Shown piece by piece: positions 56,845-64,000 of a stretch of DNA of 64,000 nt; the stretch's first letter is position 1, and the number at the start of each line of letters is the position of its first letter. Under the pieces are notes generated by a model that searched no databases, was not told the origin of the DNA, and saw nothing but the letters and a program-made list of their open reading frames with translations. The stretch spans positions 4,288,768-4,352,767 of the forward strand of contig JAIZWK010000001.1 of the NCBI GenBank assembly GCA_021498095.1, given 5' to 3'. A program made the position numbers and the translations under genes. This stretch comes from Candidatus Harpocratesius repetitus. Lineage in GTDB: Archaea; Asgardarchaeota; Lokiarchaeia; Sigyniarchaeales; Promethearchaeaceae.

Positions 56845-57276
56845 TTATTTTCCTCCTTTACTGGATTTTCCTTTTTTTGGAGATGTTGAGGAGACTATCT
56901 CGAGTTTTTCTTTTCGATCAATCATTTTTTCGCGCCATGGATCCATTTTTTTCTCTCCAAATTTAGTTAAAACTATTTTTGAAATGGGTACAGGAACGAA
57001 ATAATTGGAACTATCCCGTTTTTGAAGTGTTGCTTCTTCGATGGTAACTTTACGGGATTTCTTTAATATATCTAAAACTTTTCCTTCAATACCTTCAAAT
57101 TGACCTGAAATAATCCGAACAGAATCATTCTTTCTTACGGGTAATCGTTTTACACCATATTCTGCTTGTAAATTTTCATCAAGCCTAACGGTAAATAATT
57201 TGCTAACTTGATGGTTTTTAATCTTACGCAGAGCATTTCTTTGTTTTGAAGGTTTTTTACTTTTTATTCTAACCAT
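56845..57276 (-). CDS. rpl24: Large ribosomal subunit protein L24
   Basis: 143 residues. The KOW motif is DSVRIISGQFEGIEGKVLDI. The N-terminal KPSKQRNALRKIKNHQ is the archaeal L26-like start. A Lys/Ser tail follows the core. Confidence 0.95.
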   Translation of the reverse strand: MVRIKSKKPSKQRNALRKIKNHQVSKLFTVRLDENLQAEYGVKRLPVRKNDSVRIISGQFEGIEGKVLDILKKSRKVTIEEATLQKRDSSNYFVPVPISKIVLTKFGEKKMDPWREKMIDRKEKLEIVSSTSPKKGKSSKGGK

Positions 57277-57292
57277 TTTTTTCTACCTACAC

Positions 57293-57721
57293 TTATATGA
57301 TAAGACTTGCAACATTACTTATTCGAGGCCATAAATCTGCAGATTCGCGTGCAATTGGGCCACTGATGGAACTTCCTTTTGGATCTCCATCATCGGTAAC
57401 TAAAACAGCTGCATTATCTTCAAATTGAATTCTTGTACCATCAATTCTATGAATAATTTGTTTTTGACGAACAATCACTGCTTTCATAACTTTTTTACGT
57501 AAATCAGGATTTCCTTTTTTGATACTTACAACTACCATATCTCCAACACAAGCGTTAGGATATCTGTTTAAGCGAGTTTTTCTTCCAATAACTGCAATAA
57601 CTTTTCCAAGCTTAGCACCGCTGTTATCGGTAATTTTAACTATGGTTTCAGTGGAAATACCACGTGTGATTTTAGTCCTAAAAACTGATGATGTTTTTGG
57701 TCCAGATCTTCGTCCACCCAT
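57293..57721 (-). CDS. rpl14: Large ribosomal subunit protein L14
   Basis: 142 residues. KITDNSGAKLGKVIAV begins the barrel and CVGDMVVVSIKKGNPDLRKKVMKAVIVRQK is the L14 signature. It is in the expected place between S17 and L24. Confidence 0.96.
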   Translation of the reverse strand: MGGRRSGPKTSSVFRTKITRGISTETIVKITDNSGAKLGKVIAVIGRKTRLNRYPNACVGDMVVVSIKKGNPDLRKKVMKAVIVRQKQIIHRIDGTRIQFEDNAAVLVTDDGDPKGSSISGPIARESADLWPRISNVASLII

Positions 57722-57724
57722 TTA

Positions 57725-58081
57725 TTATTCCTCCTTCGTTATTCGTTCAATAACAACAAAATCCACCGTTTTTGCTAATTTCCGGCATTGTGCAATTCTC
57801 ACCATATCTCCTTCTTGAACGTCAATACAGGGTGGAAGATGAGCTGCAATCTTGGATCGTCGTCGTTCATACCGCTGATATTTTGGTACATAGTAATTAT
57901 AATCTCTTTGTATTACAATGGTACCGTGCATTTTGGTAGATACCACAACACCAGATAAAATCCTCCCACGAAGACTTAATTCACCGTGAAAGGGGCAATT
58001 GGGATCTTCACATATTCGATTAGGTTCCTTTACATCGGGAATACCTATATTATGTGTTTCAGTCAATCTCATACTCTCCAT
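57725..58081 (-). CDS. rps17: Small ribosomal subunit protein S17
   Basis: 118 residues with the archaeal N-terminal extension (DPNCPFHGELSLRGR with two Cys) and an OB-fold core (VVSTKMHGTIVIQRDY, then EGDMVRIAQCRKLAKT). An ATG at 58072, preceded by GGAG, is an alternative start. Confidence 0.95.
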   Translation of the reverse strand: MESMRLTETHNIGIPDVKEPNRICEDPNCPFHGELSLRGRILSGVVVSTKMHGTIVIQRDYNYYVPKYQRYERRRSKIAAHLPPCIDVQEGDMVRIAQCRKLAKTVDFVVIERITKEE

Positions 58082-58085
58082 TCTT

Positions 58086-58409
58086 TTAATGATATTTTTT
58101 ATGTATTTTTTTTCGTATTAGTTTAATGCGTTGTTCTGGTTTTCCAGCAATTTTGATTCCATCAAATTCCAATAAAATTTTAGAACCATCATCTTGAGGG
58201 AGCCAGACTCTAAATATATATTCTTTTTTAACAAAAATTTTGGTGGATTGATGCTGTTGCATAATAATTGTATTTTTTGTTTCATCAATACACTTTCCAA
58301 TGAATTTGAATTCTTTCCAAGTTGGATTTGTTTTGTGTTTTGCATCTAATTCCACACCAATTAAATCTAAATAAATAAACCATTCAGGATTATTTCTCAT
58401 GTTTTTCAT
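58086..58409 (-). CDS. rnp1: RNase P protein component 1 (Rpp29/Pop4 homologue)
   Basis: 107 residues. The Sm-like barrel reads YLDLIGVELDAKHKTNPTWKEF, then GKCIDETKNTIIM, with a final ILLEFDGIKIAGKPEQR. It is a protein subunit of the tRNA 5'-processing ribozyme. Its place between L29 and S17 is standard in archaea. The start overlaps the end of the L29 gene by 20 bases; ATG 58400 would shorten that overlap. Confidence 0.9.
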   Translation of the reverse strand: MKNMRNNPEWFIYLDLIGVELDAKHKTNPTWKEFKFIGKCIDETKNTIIMQQHQSTKIFVKKEYIFRVWLPQDDGSKILLEFDGIKIAGKPEQRIKLIRKKIHKKYH

Positions 58410-58590
58410 TGATTACTGTTAAAATTCTGGCAATAGATTTCTTTAATTCACGAATCTTCGATGGATCTTGCATAGTTCCACCCATTGCATTTGAACTTCG
58501 TACTTTAAACAATTCTTTCTGTAGATCTTCAAGTTTTTTTTCTCGTTCGATGGAACTCATATTCCGAATATCTTTGATTTTTACTTTCAT
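58390..58590 (-). CDS. rpl29: Large ribosomal subunit protein L29
   Basis: 66 residues forming two helices. The L29 signature is LQKELFKVRSSNAMGGTMQDPSKIRELKKSIARI. It starts 20 bp after S3 ends. Confidence 0.95.
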   Translation of the reverse strand: MKVKIKDIRNMSSIEREKKLEDLQKELFKVRSSNAMGGTMQDPSKIRELKKSIARILTVINEKHEK

Positions 58591-58610
58591 TTATTTCACC
58601 ATTAATTTTT

Positions 58611-59423
58611 TTATTCATCAACATCAAGATCGTCAGATTCTTCTTCTAAGTCATTGAGTATCTCTTCTTCATCAACAACTTCTTTCTCATCTGCTGTAAT
58701 AATTGAGGCTTCATCTACATCACTTGTGTCTTCAAAGATTTCTTCATCTTCATCTTCTGGAAGTTCATCTTGATAAAAGGGATCAACTCCTTCATCAGTT
58801 TTCTTTTCTTCAGCAGAACGATCAAAAATACCTTCTAATATCTCAACTTCATCAGGTAATTGATAAGATTCAGGCATAATTTTAACTCGAATTCCTAATA
58901 CTCCAGATTTTAAAGTAAGATGACAGACACCTCGAGATACACCTTCATCTGCAGGGGTTCCACATTTAGAAATAACACCAGCTCGAAATACTTGTGAACG
59001 TGCTCGTTGAGAAGTAACCTTTCCACTTATATGAACTTCAACTCCTCTTGCACCTGCGCGCATAATTCGACGAATAATGCTGTAGGTCGCTCGTCGGTAG
59101 TTTTGTCCTTTTTGGATAGCATATGCAATACGTTCCGCTTGAATTTGAGCATTTAATTCAGGATTTTCAACAGTTTCAACATCAATAGTTGGTACATTAA
59201 TATTGAACTTTTCTTTAACTGCATCAGTTAATTCTTTCACCTTTGCACCTCTTCGTCCAATAACAATTCCTGGTCGAGAAGTTTTAATGGTGATTCGTGT
59301 TCCCATAGGTGTTTTTTGAAGAGAGCATCCCGCGTATCCAGAATTATCAAGTTCAGAAGCAAGATATTCTTCAATTAAGGTATGTTGAAGCCCTCTATTA
59401 ACAAAATGTTTTTTGACTGGCAT
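58611..59423 (-). CDS. rps3: Small ribosomal subunit protein S3 with long acidic tail
   Basis: 270 residues from ATG 59423; a GTG at 59432 is also in frame but overlaps the ribosome-binding site. The KH domain has IKTSRPGIVIGRRGAKVKEL, and the C-terminal domain has GARGVEVHISGKV and GVLGIRVKIM. The last 65 residues are very acidic with Asp/Glu runs, a tail not usual for S3. Confidence 0.96.
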   Translation of the reverse strand: MPVKKHFVNRGLQHTLIEEYLASELDNSGYAGCSLQKTPMGTRITIKTSRPGIVIGRRGAKVKELTDAVKEKFNINVPTIDVETVENPELNAQIQAERIAYAIQKGQNYRRATYSIIRRIMRAGARGVEVHISGKVTSQRARSQVFRAGVISKCGTPADEGVSRGVCHLTLKSGVLGIRVKIMPESYQLPDEVEILEGIFDRSAEEKKTDEGVDPFYQDELPEDEDEEIFEDTSDVDEASIITADEKEVVDEEEILNDLEEESDDLDVDE

Positions 59424-59433
59424 AAGATTCACT

Positions 59434-59901
59434 TTATATTTCGGTTAAGACAATTTCTATGTGAGTTAAAACTCTAAAATAAGGAGTACTTCGACCGTGG
59501 GCGCGTTCAATATATTGCTTAACTTTTCTTCCCCGCATTACAGCAGAATGAGTTATTTTTAACCTTTCGGGATCTAATCCTTTATATTCTGCATTAGATT
59601 CAGCATTGATTAAAACTTCATAAACCATTCTGGCTGATTTTTCAGGAAAACGACCGGAAGGAAATTTAAAATTTTTCAAACCATGACGATGTCCTACTTT
59701 TTTATTATATCGCTTAAAAGGAACTGCTTTTTTTAACAATATGACATCTTCTAAATAGTTTTTCGCGGTTTCCAATTTCATCCCTTTTATGACGTTACAA
59801 ACTTCTCGTGTATTCTTAGGAGAGACATCAAGTTCTCTACCAACCGCTGTTGCAGTCCTGTCCGGATCTAAGCCTTGAACACTCATTTTCCAATTAGGCA
59901 T
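59434..59901 (-). CDS. rpl22: Large ribosomal subunit protein L22
   Basis: 155 residues, archaeal/eukaryotic L17-like form: ELDVSPKNTREVCNVIKGMKLETAKNYLEDV, then the VGHRHGLKNFKFPSGRFPEKSARMV block and RAHGRSTPY. It is the first gene of the cluster here. S19, which normally precedes it, is elsewhere. Confidence 0.96.
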   Translation of the reverse strand: MPNWKMSVQGLDPDRTATAVGRELDVSPKNTREVCNVIKGMKLETAKNYLEDVILLKKAVPFKRYNKKVGHRHGLKNFKFPSGRFPEKSARMVYEVLINAESNAEYKGLDPERLKITHSAVMRGRKVKQYIERAHGRSTPYFRVLTHIEIVLTEI

Positions 59902-59961
59902 AAATGATTCTTTCCTTTACAGTGTTTTTAATTATAGATTTTGACTAATAATATTAACCAA

Positions 59962-60122
59962 AATCGCGATTCCTAACTTACGATTATGATCAAAGTGAAT
60001 ATGGTGCCCAAATTCTGAAAAATTGTGATTTGGGGCATACTCACGCCCGAGATTTTTCATTCCTCGGCGCCTGAATTTCGAAGCTGTGATTATTTTGATC
60101 ATTAAGATCAAATGGAATCACA
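59962..60122 (-). ncRNA. Candidate structured RNA or leader with three hairpins upstream of L22
   Basis: Read on the minus strand toward L22 there are three stem-loops. The first is 60122-60085 (TGTGATT/AATCACA around TTTGATC/GATCAAA). The second is 60070-60044 (CCGAG/CTCGG plus a bulged extension). The third is 60044-59995 (GTGAGTAT/ATATTCAC around CCCAAAT/ATTTGGG). The outer stem of the third is complete only on the minus strand, through a G-U pair. A 10-bp palindrome AATCGCGATT is at 59962-59971. G/C content is visibly higher than in other intergenic DNA. It may be a 5' regulatory leader of the ribosomal operon or an independent RNA; nothing known matched by eye. Confidence 0.4.
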
Positions 60123-60374
60123 ACTGGTTGAGATCAAAAAATATCGATCATTAAATAAATTTTCGATTCTACCGCTATATAGAGCATCAGAAGGCAAAAT
60201 CATCACATTTTAATATAATGATTTAAGAATTCTGTTATCAAAAATGGAAATTATAAAAAAAGAAATAATACAGAGAAAAAATAAAAGATAAAAGAATAAA
60301 AAACGAAATTAAAATGTATTTATCAATATCATATTGCAATAAAAAAGAAATATAATTTTGAATGGTGAACAAGA

Positions 60375-61004
60375 ATGAGAAATAAAAAAGGAAGATTGAG
60401 TAAAAAAAAGAGATTCTATACCACTTTAGTAATGTTATTCTTAATAACGACTATCCTAACTGTGAAAGCATCTGGATTAAAAGTTAATAGTGGAGATGTT
60501 TTCTGGTGGGAAACAGGTGATAGCAAATCTGTAACAGGATATATTCGATTAACATACCAAGAAGTAAGAAATGCAACTGTTTGGGTTGATTATTTGGGAT
60601 ATGATATAGTTGGAGAATTAACAGCAAATATTACTAATAAATCTGCTGGGTTCTTATGGGTAGACCCGGGTATTTTTTCAGAATGGTCCCAACTCGGTTA
60701 TGAAAAAATAAATATAACTCATTTAGATATCCAATTTCAATGCATCATTAGAGAACGTATTTATGGAGAAGAGACAACTGATGAATATTATGATTTAGAT
60801 TCGGGTATTTTAGTTAAATCTGAAAGCAATTTGGGAAATTATAAAACTTTGATTTCAACTGAAGATATTAACTTAGAAACTTATATGAAAGAACACAATA
60901 AAACAATAGATTCGTTATCATTAATTTGGTTGATTGGAGTAATTTCTTGTACAATGGTCTATCTTCTTTTAAATCTGGATTTACGGAACAAGAGAAAGAA
61001 ATAA
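60375..61004 (+). CDS. Hypothetical exported, membrane-anchored protein
   Basis: 209 residues, unrecognised. A basic N-terminus leads into a hydrophobic segment (about 16-32, TTLVMLFLITTILTVKA), then an outside beta-rich domain with several N-x-S/T sites (NAT, NIT, NKS, NKT), and a second membrane segment (about 180-200) with a Lys/Arg-rich end. The topology is N-in with an external middle. The domain start LKVNSGDVFWWETG is typical of many secreted archaeal proteins of unknown role. It sits between L22 and S19. Confidence 0.65.
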   Translation: MRNKKGRLSKKKRFYTTLVMLFLITTILTVKASGLKVNSGDVFWWETGDSKSVTGYIRLTYQEVRNATVWVDYLGYDIVGELTANITNKSAGFLWVDPGIFSEWSQLGYEKINITHLDIQFQCIIRERIYGEETTDEYYDLDSGILVKSESNLGNYKTLISTEDINLETYMKEHNKTIDSLSLIWLIGVISCTMVYLLLNLDLRNKRKK

Positions 61005-61018
61005 TTGCTATTGATTTT

Positions 61019-61041
61019 TTATTTTTATACCACTTTTATAA
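61019..61041 (+). promoter_or_regulatory. TATA-rich region upstream of S19
   Basis: Two TTTATA-type boxes (near 61023-61029 and 61034-61041) lie 70-90 bp before the S19 start. Either could serve as its promoter; S19 no longer has the operon promoter. Confidence 0.3.
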
Positions 61042-61111
61042 CCAAAAAATTATTAATTTATCGCCTATTCATGAAGTTATACATAAATAATATCAATTTT
61101 TGTGATATCTC

Positions 61112-61525
61112 ATGTCTGAACAACGACACAAGTTCCTTTATCGGGGCAAAAATTTGGATGAATTAAGACGAATGTCGATGAAACAATTCATGGAACTTCT
61201 ACCTTCACGCCAACGCCGCAGTCTAAAGCGAGGTATGCCCCGACGCCAAAAAAAATTCTTACGTAAATTAAAAAAGGCCAAAAAAGCAGCGAAAGATGGG
61301 AGAGAAGTAGTGGTTCGCACCCATAACCGGGATATGATCATTTTTCCTGAATTTATCGGCTTAACTATTGCAGTCCATAATGGATTAGAATTTATTCCTG
61401 TAAAAATTACTCCAGAACACATTGGTCATTATTTAGGAGAATACTCACCTACAAATAAGAAAGTAACCCATGGAAACCCTGGAGTAGGTGCAACCAGAAG
61501 TTCTCAATTTGTACCTTTGAAATAA
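61112..61525 (+). CDS. rps19: Small ribosomal subunit protein S19, outside the main cluster
   Basis: 137 residues of the archaeal/eukaryotic S15-like form: KFLYRGKNLDELRRMSMKQFMELLPSRQRRSLKRG, then VRTHNRDMIIFPEFIGLTIAVHNGLEF and the end GHYLGEYSPTNKKVTHGNPGVGATRSSQFVPLK-type signature. In most archaea S19 directly precedes L22. Here it is about 1.2 kb away, on the opposite strand and apparently as a single gene. Confidence 0.95.
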   Translation: MSEQRHKFLYRGKNLDELRRMSMKQFMELLPSRQRRSLKRGMPRRQKKFLRKLKKAKKAAKDGREVVVRTHNRDMIIFPEFIGLTIAVHNGLEFIPVKITPEHIGHYLGEYSPTNKKVTHGNPGVGATRSSQFVPLK

Positions 61526-61676
61526 AAGATATCATATCTTTTTTCTTTTTTACCGAATTTTATTTTATGTAGCATAATTGAAAAATTAAAGGAATATTAC
61601 AAAAAAAATCATTTTCATTACTTTTCAGTTATTAAATAATGATTCCTTTCTATTCAAAAAGGAATACAACTTAATT

Positions 61677-62285
61677 TCACCATCCCAATTCAATCATTGT
61701 GGGTATTATTATGATTGGAAATATTATAACACAAGAGGCAATAAGTGCATATAATATTATTTTTCCCGTAGGCCAGCGATGGTGTTTGTACCATCGGACA
61801 TCTAAGAAAAAAAACGCTCCATAAAAAAGAATTAGTGCATATAAAATAGAAAAACATTGACCCCAAAAATCGATAGAAGCAGTTGACCCTAAAACGAATT
61901 TACGTAATCCAGTAAAATATGCACGAGTTCCGAAGAAAAGCATAAGAGGATGCAGTGTTAATCGTTCGATAATCATCCATATCCGCTGTGATTTAGTTTC
62001 TAGAGGAACAGAAGAAACTGGAATGCCGGTTTTAAAGCGTTTATAGAATCGAAAATCCCATCGAAAGAAAGCAACCCATAATGCAGGCATAGAAGTAGCT
62101 AAAATTATGTTGAAAGCCATATTTTGGAAATTATAAATTAATGCAATTGAAAAGAAATAATTTGCAATACGGCTTAAATATCTTCTGCGAAAATCAAGTT
62201 CTTTCCTCAATTTTACTTCATCTAACCATAAACGAAAAATTAAGAAGGATAATCCAAAAATTGAATAAGCTGAAAGTGTTATCAT
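61677..62285 (-). CDS. Hypothetical multi-pass membrane protein
   Basis: 202 residues with about five hydrophobic segments (near 1-17, 40-58, 62-75, 138-163, 173-196). The loop between the third and fourth is long and basic (FRWDFRFYKRFKTGI, KSQRIWMIIERL). I recognise no family. Confidence 0.6.
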   Translation of the reverse strand: MITLSAYSIFGLSFLIFRLWLDEVKLRKELDFRRRYLSRIANYFFSIALIYNFQNMAFNIILATSMPALWVAFFRWDFRFYKRFKTGIPVSSVPLETKSQRIWMIIERLTLHPLMLFFGTRAYFTGLRKFVLGSTASIDFWGQCFSILYALILFYGAFFFLDVRWYKHHRWPTGKIILYALIASCVIIFPIIIIPTMIELGW

Positions 62286-62431
62286 GGAAATCCCTTAATA
62301 AGAGCAAAGATAGGAACGTAATAAAACTTTTTCACTTGATCACTTGATTATCAAATATTTATTCTGCCATCAGTTAAATGCTTTCGAAATAGATATTTAT
62401 ATAAGATATTAATGGTAATTGGTGAATTATT

Positions 62432-63217
62432 ATGGTAAAATGGAATCTATTTCCGGGTCGGGGAACGAAATTAGTGAAAAACACCGCCAATAGTAATAAA
62501 TTATATATAACACCTCAAGATCAGCAAGCGTGGGATGAAATTCAATTGATTTATGTAATCTTAGATGATACTATCGCTCCACTAAATCATATGGGTATTC
62601 GATCTCAGGAAGGGTATATGATCATGATACCACCACAAGCGCCATTTATGGTTATAAATCTTTCTCAAGGTAATATTAGTGTTAAAATTAGTGATAACAT
62701 TGTCGATAGGATTGATGATGATAATAATACTGATGTAAATAGTGATAGTATTAGTGTTGGAATATCATCTATTAAAGAAGAAGGATTTGAGATTATTTAT
62801 GATCCTTATCTATTGGAGAATAAACCTCACGAACAATTAGATCCAGAGTATTTTATATCACAAGATTTGGTTCCTTCGGGTTATATTGATGTTTTAATTA
62901 AATGGTATTCAGTAAAATTCACATATCCGGATTATAATTTGATTTTTATTCGTCCTGGTTTGGGAATAAGTCTGCAAACTCATCAATTTCGAGAAGAACA
63001 TTGGAAAATTTGTAGAGGAAAACCGATAATAATCACTGGTTCAAAAGTATATTATAATACTTCCCATGGAGATGAATTTAATATACCATTTGGAGTTAAA
63101 CACACAATTATTAACCCTTCTCAAAGTAATTGGGTTATTTTAGAAGAAACATATAAAGGAACTTTTGATGAAGAAGATATAGTGAGGTTGTTTAATCCAA
63201 ATAACTATTCTTCATAA
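62432..63217 (+). CDS. Mannose-6-phosphate isomerase type II-like cupin protein
   Basis: 261 residues. The C-terminal 100 residues match the cupin of type II phosphomannose isomerases: RPGLGISLQTHQFREEHWKICRGKP (the SLQxH...EHW metal motif), then EFNIPFGVKHTIINPSQ and VILEETYKGTFDEEDIVRL. There is no guanylyltransferase domain, which often precedes this cupin in bacteria. The N-terminal 150 residues could hold a second, degenerate cupin (MIPPQAPFMVINLSQG), interrupted by an Asp/Asn-rich run. It may isomerise a sugar phosphate or sense sugars. Confidence 0.75.
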   Translation: MVKWNLFPGRGTKLVKNTANSNKLYITPQDQQAWDEIQLIYVILDDTIAPLNHMGIRSQEGYMIMIPPQAPFMVINLSQGNISVKISDNIVDRIDDDNNTDVNSDSISVGISSIKEEGFEIIYDPYLLENKPHEQLDPEYFISQDLVPSGYIDVLIKWYSVKFTYPDYNLIFIRPGLGISLQTHQFREEHWKICRGKPIIITGSKVYYNTSHGDEFNIPFGVKHTIINPSQSNWVILEETYKGTFDEEDIVRLFNPNNYSS

Positions 63218-63274
63218 TGAATGGAGCGAAGGAGAACGAGATCACAAAATAATATCAAAACTACAGAATAAAAT

Positions 63275-63709
63275 CTATTTTCTTTTAAAAAATTGTATGA
63301 TTTTGCGCATTTTCAATCTTTTTTTTTCTCTTAAAATCCTATATTGATGAGCTTCTTTACGGAGCTGGTTTAAATAGGCTTCTTTTGAGAATTTTTGCAC
63401 TGCCTGTAACCTATCCAGATTTGTTTGGCTTAATGATTCTGCTTTAGCAGTAGTTAAAGGATGTATTTTGTGCCATCCCATCCATATTATACTTATACAG
63501 ACCAGTAGGATATTTGAAGTTGAGAGTACAATAACTCCTATTTTCCAATCCACCCATGGAGATAAAAAAAAATCCGAAAAATAATTAGAATGTTGCGAAG
63601 TTTCATACCATAAATCGAGTGGAATTGAAATTAGGATCCACGGAATCATAATGATCCAAAATCCAAGTTGAATAACGCCCCATAACCTACCGTAGATATG
63701 TTTTCGCAT
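63275..63709 (-). CDS. Hypothetical membrane protein with two TM segments
   Basis: 144 residues, unrecognised. TM segments lie at about 11-31 (WGVIQLGFWIIMIPWILISI) and 56-77 (GVIVLSTSNILLVCISIIWMG). A charged cytosolic tail rich in Lys/Arg/Gln follows (NLDRLQAVQKFSKEAYLNQLRKEA), probably helical. Confidence 0.6.
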   Translation of the reverse strand: MRKHIYGRLWGVIQLGFWIIMIPWILISIPLDLWYETSQHSNYFSDFFLSPWVDWKIGVIVLSTSNILLVCISIIWMGWHKIHPLTTAKAESLSQTNLDRLQAVQKFSKEAYLNQLRKEAHQYRILREKKRLKMRKIIQFFKRK

Positions 63710-63825
63710 TTTAATTCCGTAAAATCTTTCTAAAGATCAAGTGTTCATGTTAAAAAAATATAAAAAAAGAATAAAGAACTTATCATTCAATTGAGACAAT
63801 TGAAAAATTAAGATATTTTTATGAA

Positions 63826-64000
63826 TTATTCTTTATTTTCTTCAGTTTCAGATTCTGCATTTGCAGCTTCTTCAGCTTCCAATTCTTCTTCAAGTTCTTC
63901 AAGTGGAACAGGAGGTGGTGTTGTGATCATCGAATAACCAATCCAAGCGGCTAATAAACCAACCAATAATACCATAATTGTTAAAGGAATCACAACTGCC
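63826..64000 (-). CDS. C-terminus of a single-TM protein, cut by window edge
   Basis: The frame runs from the window edge to TAA at 63826-63828, 57 residues. A hydrophobic segment (VVIPLTIMVLLVGLLAAWIGYS) is followed by PPPVP and an acidic Glu/Ala-rich tail. The start and family are outside the window. Confidence 0.6.
   Translation of the reverse strand, partial: AVVIPLTIMVLLVGLLAAWIGYSMITTPPPVPLEELEEELEAEEAANAESETEENKE

Noticed and set aside
59995..60122. 5S rRNA or SRP RNA as explanation of the hairpins
   Set aside because: The length is near that of 5S rRNA, but the conserved 5S and SRP helix 8 sequence motifs are missing and the arms are arranged in series.
1..64000. CRISPR array
   Set aside because: I looked for regularly spaced repeats of 24-40 bp and saw none, and there is no cas gene.

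Overview
This is a low-GC archaeal window. The genes that show it are a ribosomal-protein cluster in archaeal order containing the archaeal/eukaryotic-only members L19e, L32e, S4e and the RNase P subunit Rnp1/Pop4, a group II chaperonin (thermosome), an aCPSF1-type KH/MBL/beta-CASP nuclease, archaeal/eukaryotic-type ProRS and a Nip7-like protein. Two further proteins point to an Asgard archaeon, probably Lokiarchaeia-like: a small helical protein with the layout of ESCRT-III (Snf7) and a 7-TM protein carrying a longin/roadblock-like domain. The lineage is inferred from content; no phylogeny was run.

Layout. 1-9 kb: a cut Fe-alcohol dehydrogenase, ProRS with a phosphoesterase, the 7-TM sensor-like gene, purE, a TrmB-type regulator, a gene with an in-frame stop, and the thermosome. 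9-17 kb: a tungsten aldehyde:ferredoxin oxidoreductase homologue with a MoaD/ThiS-like protein, a glycosyltransferase, a methyltransferase-like gene, and a tryptophanase/tyrosine phenol-lyase homologue with an HTH regulator. 17-26 kb: a single-chain restriction-modification protein, a ROK kinase coupled to the ESCRT-III-like gene, HD hydrolase, AlkD-like and CYTH proteins, tRNA-Gln, and a DUF1015 protein. 26-31 kb: an accessory stretch with two different transposases, one apparently expressed by -1 frameshifting. 31-48 kb: a Nip7-like/m5C-methyltransferase pair, a frameshifted small gene, LarC, a GH20 hexosaminidase, an AlkP-like protein, a ferredoxin-type membrane protein, aCPSF1, AroE, an AbrB-ACT regulator followed by a GH2-like protein that seems to lack its catalytic acid/base, and ketopantoate reductase. 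48-51 kb: two overlapping unknown genes behind an AT-rich repeat region, and a TPR protein.

50.9-59.9 kb holds 18 ribosomal/RNase P genes on the minus strand (L22-S3-L29-Rnp1-S17-L14-L24-S4e-L5-S14-S8-L6-L32e-L19e-L18-S5-L30-L15), tightly packed, many with GGTG-type Shine-Dalgarno sites. S14 (54 aa) is one of them. S19, normally next to L22, lies 1.2 kb away on the other strand, and the intervening intergenic region contains three strong hairpins. The window ends with membrane proteins and a mannose-6-phosphate-isomerase-type cupin.

The most striking non-gene signal is a set of four mobile-element-like insertions. Each is exactly 289 bp, has imperfect terminal inverted repeats (GAGGYTCTAGCAA type) and is flanked by its own 4-bp target duplication (TATT, TTAA, TTAG, ATAT). 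They form two diverged sequence families of the same length with a shared palindrome at the same offset. No matching transposase ends were found in the window.
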